Positions 10,243-10,281 of a stretch of 10,281 nt of DNA are shown one piece after another. This DNA is from DATJQA01 sp038057515 (GTDB lineage: Bacteria; Patescibacteriota; Minisyncoccia; UBA6257; 2-01-FULL-56-20). A program made the position numbers and the translations under genes. Under the pieces are notes generated by a model. That model did not search any database. It worked only from the letters and a program-made list of their open reading frames with translations, and was not told the origin of the DNA. The number at the start of each line of letters is the position of its first letter. Within the stretch, counting starts at the first letter, position 1. The stretch covers positions 1 through 10,281 of the forward strand of contig JBBUDB010000045.1 of assembly GCA_038057515.1 (NCBI GenBank), read 5' to 3'.

Positions 10243-10281
10243 CCGCTCGCTCCCCAAAAGGGACCGAGCGGTTCCGTTTTT
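10243..10281 (+). terminator. Terminator of the GlcG/HbpS-like operon
   Basis: CCGCTCG (10243-10249) pairs with CGAGCGG (10265-10271) and TCCC (10251-10254) with GGGA (10260-10263). A TTTTT run (10277-10281) reaches the window edge. Confidence 0.8.

Overview
The window reads as a stretch of a small-genome uncultured bacterium, most likely a Patescibacteria/CPR (Parcubacteria-like) lineage. This is inferred from a TrmB-type regulator of the form common in those genomes, a short single-domain GIY-YIG protein, several housekeeping genes with no Shine-Dalgarno (SD) site whose -10 box or start suggests leaderless mRNA, many intergenic palindromes, and short repeats inserted inside genes. A 100-N scaffold gap (4877-4976) shows it is a draft or metagenome assembly. 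No taxonomic marker is present to settle the lineage.

Layout. 1-83: a rho-independent terminator for a plus-strand gene outside the window. 84-1946 (-): argS, with two in-frame repeat insertions in its anticodon-binding domain. 1947-2172: a structured intergenic region, possibly a small RNA ending in a terminator. 2173-2613 (+): smpB. 2699-3529 (-): a two-gene operon of unknown membrane proteins with strong SD sites. 3692-4456 (+): a TrmB-like regulator, divergent from that operon, with a palindrome in its promoter region. 4496-4771 (-): a GIY-YIG protein. 4773-5055: a 31-nt palindrome and a 38-bp tandem repeat interrupted by the gap. 5040-5400 (-): ssrA (tmRNA). 5398-5495: a long inverted repeat abutting the tmRNA 5' end. 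5587-5928 (+): a STAS anti-sigma-factor antagonist. 6072-6518 (-): an unknown basic protein. 6653-6795: a hairpin repeat region. 6818-7117 (+): a small signal-anchor protein. 7308-7970 (+): a membrane-anchored cyclophilin, closely followed by 7982-8620 (+), an AlkA-type DNA glycosylase. 8686-8815 (-): a candidate small RNA. 8872-9519 (-): a transglutaminase-like protein. 9608-10212 (+): a GlcG/HbpS-like protein overlapping a 63-residue acidic protein, closed by a terminator at the window edge.

Function. SmpB and tmRNA, the two parts of trans-translation, lie about 2.4 kb apart. The tmRNA is recognisable from its acceptor stem, T-arm, long P2 helix, tag reading frame (predicted ANFKVAAPAYAFA) and an H-type pseudoknot. 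The remaining genes are ordinary cell functions (tRNA charging, protein folding, base-excision repair) or unassigned.

The most notable theme is repeat colonisation of functional genes. Palindromic or tandem repeats sit in frame inside argS, a repeat hairpin sits in a peripheral helix of the tmRNA, and copies of the tmRNA 3' end plus a hairpin are amplified in tandem just downstream of it. A second theme is two styles of gene start: housekeeping genes without SD sites, and isolated unknown genes with strong SD sites, often with TTGACA/TTGACT-type promoters and their own terminators.
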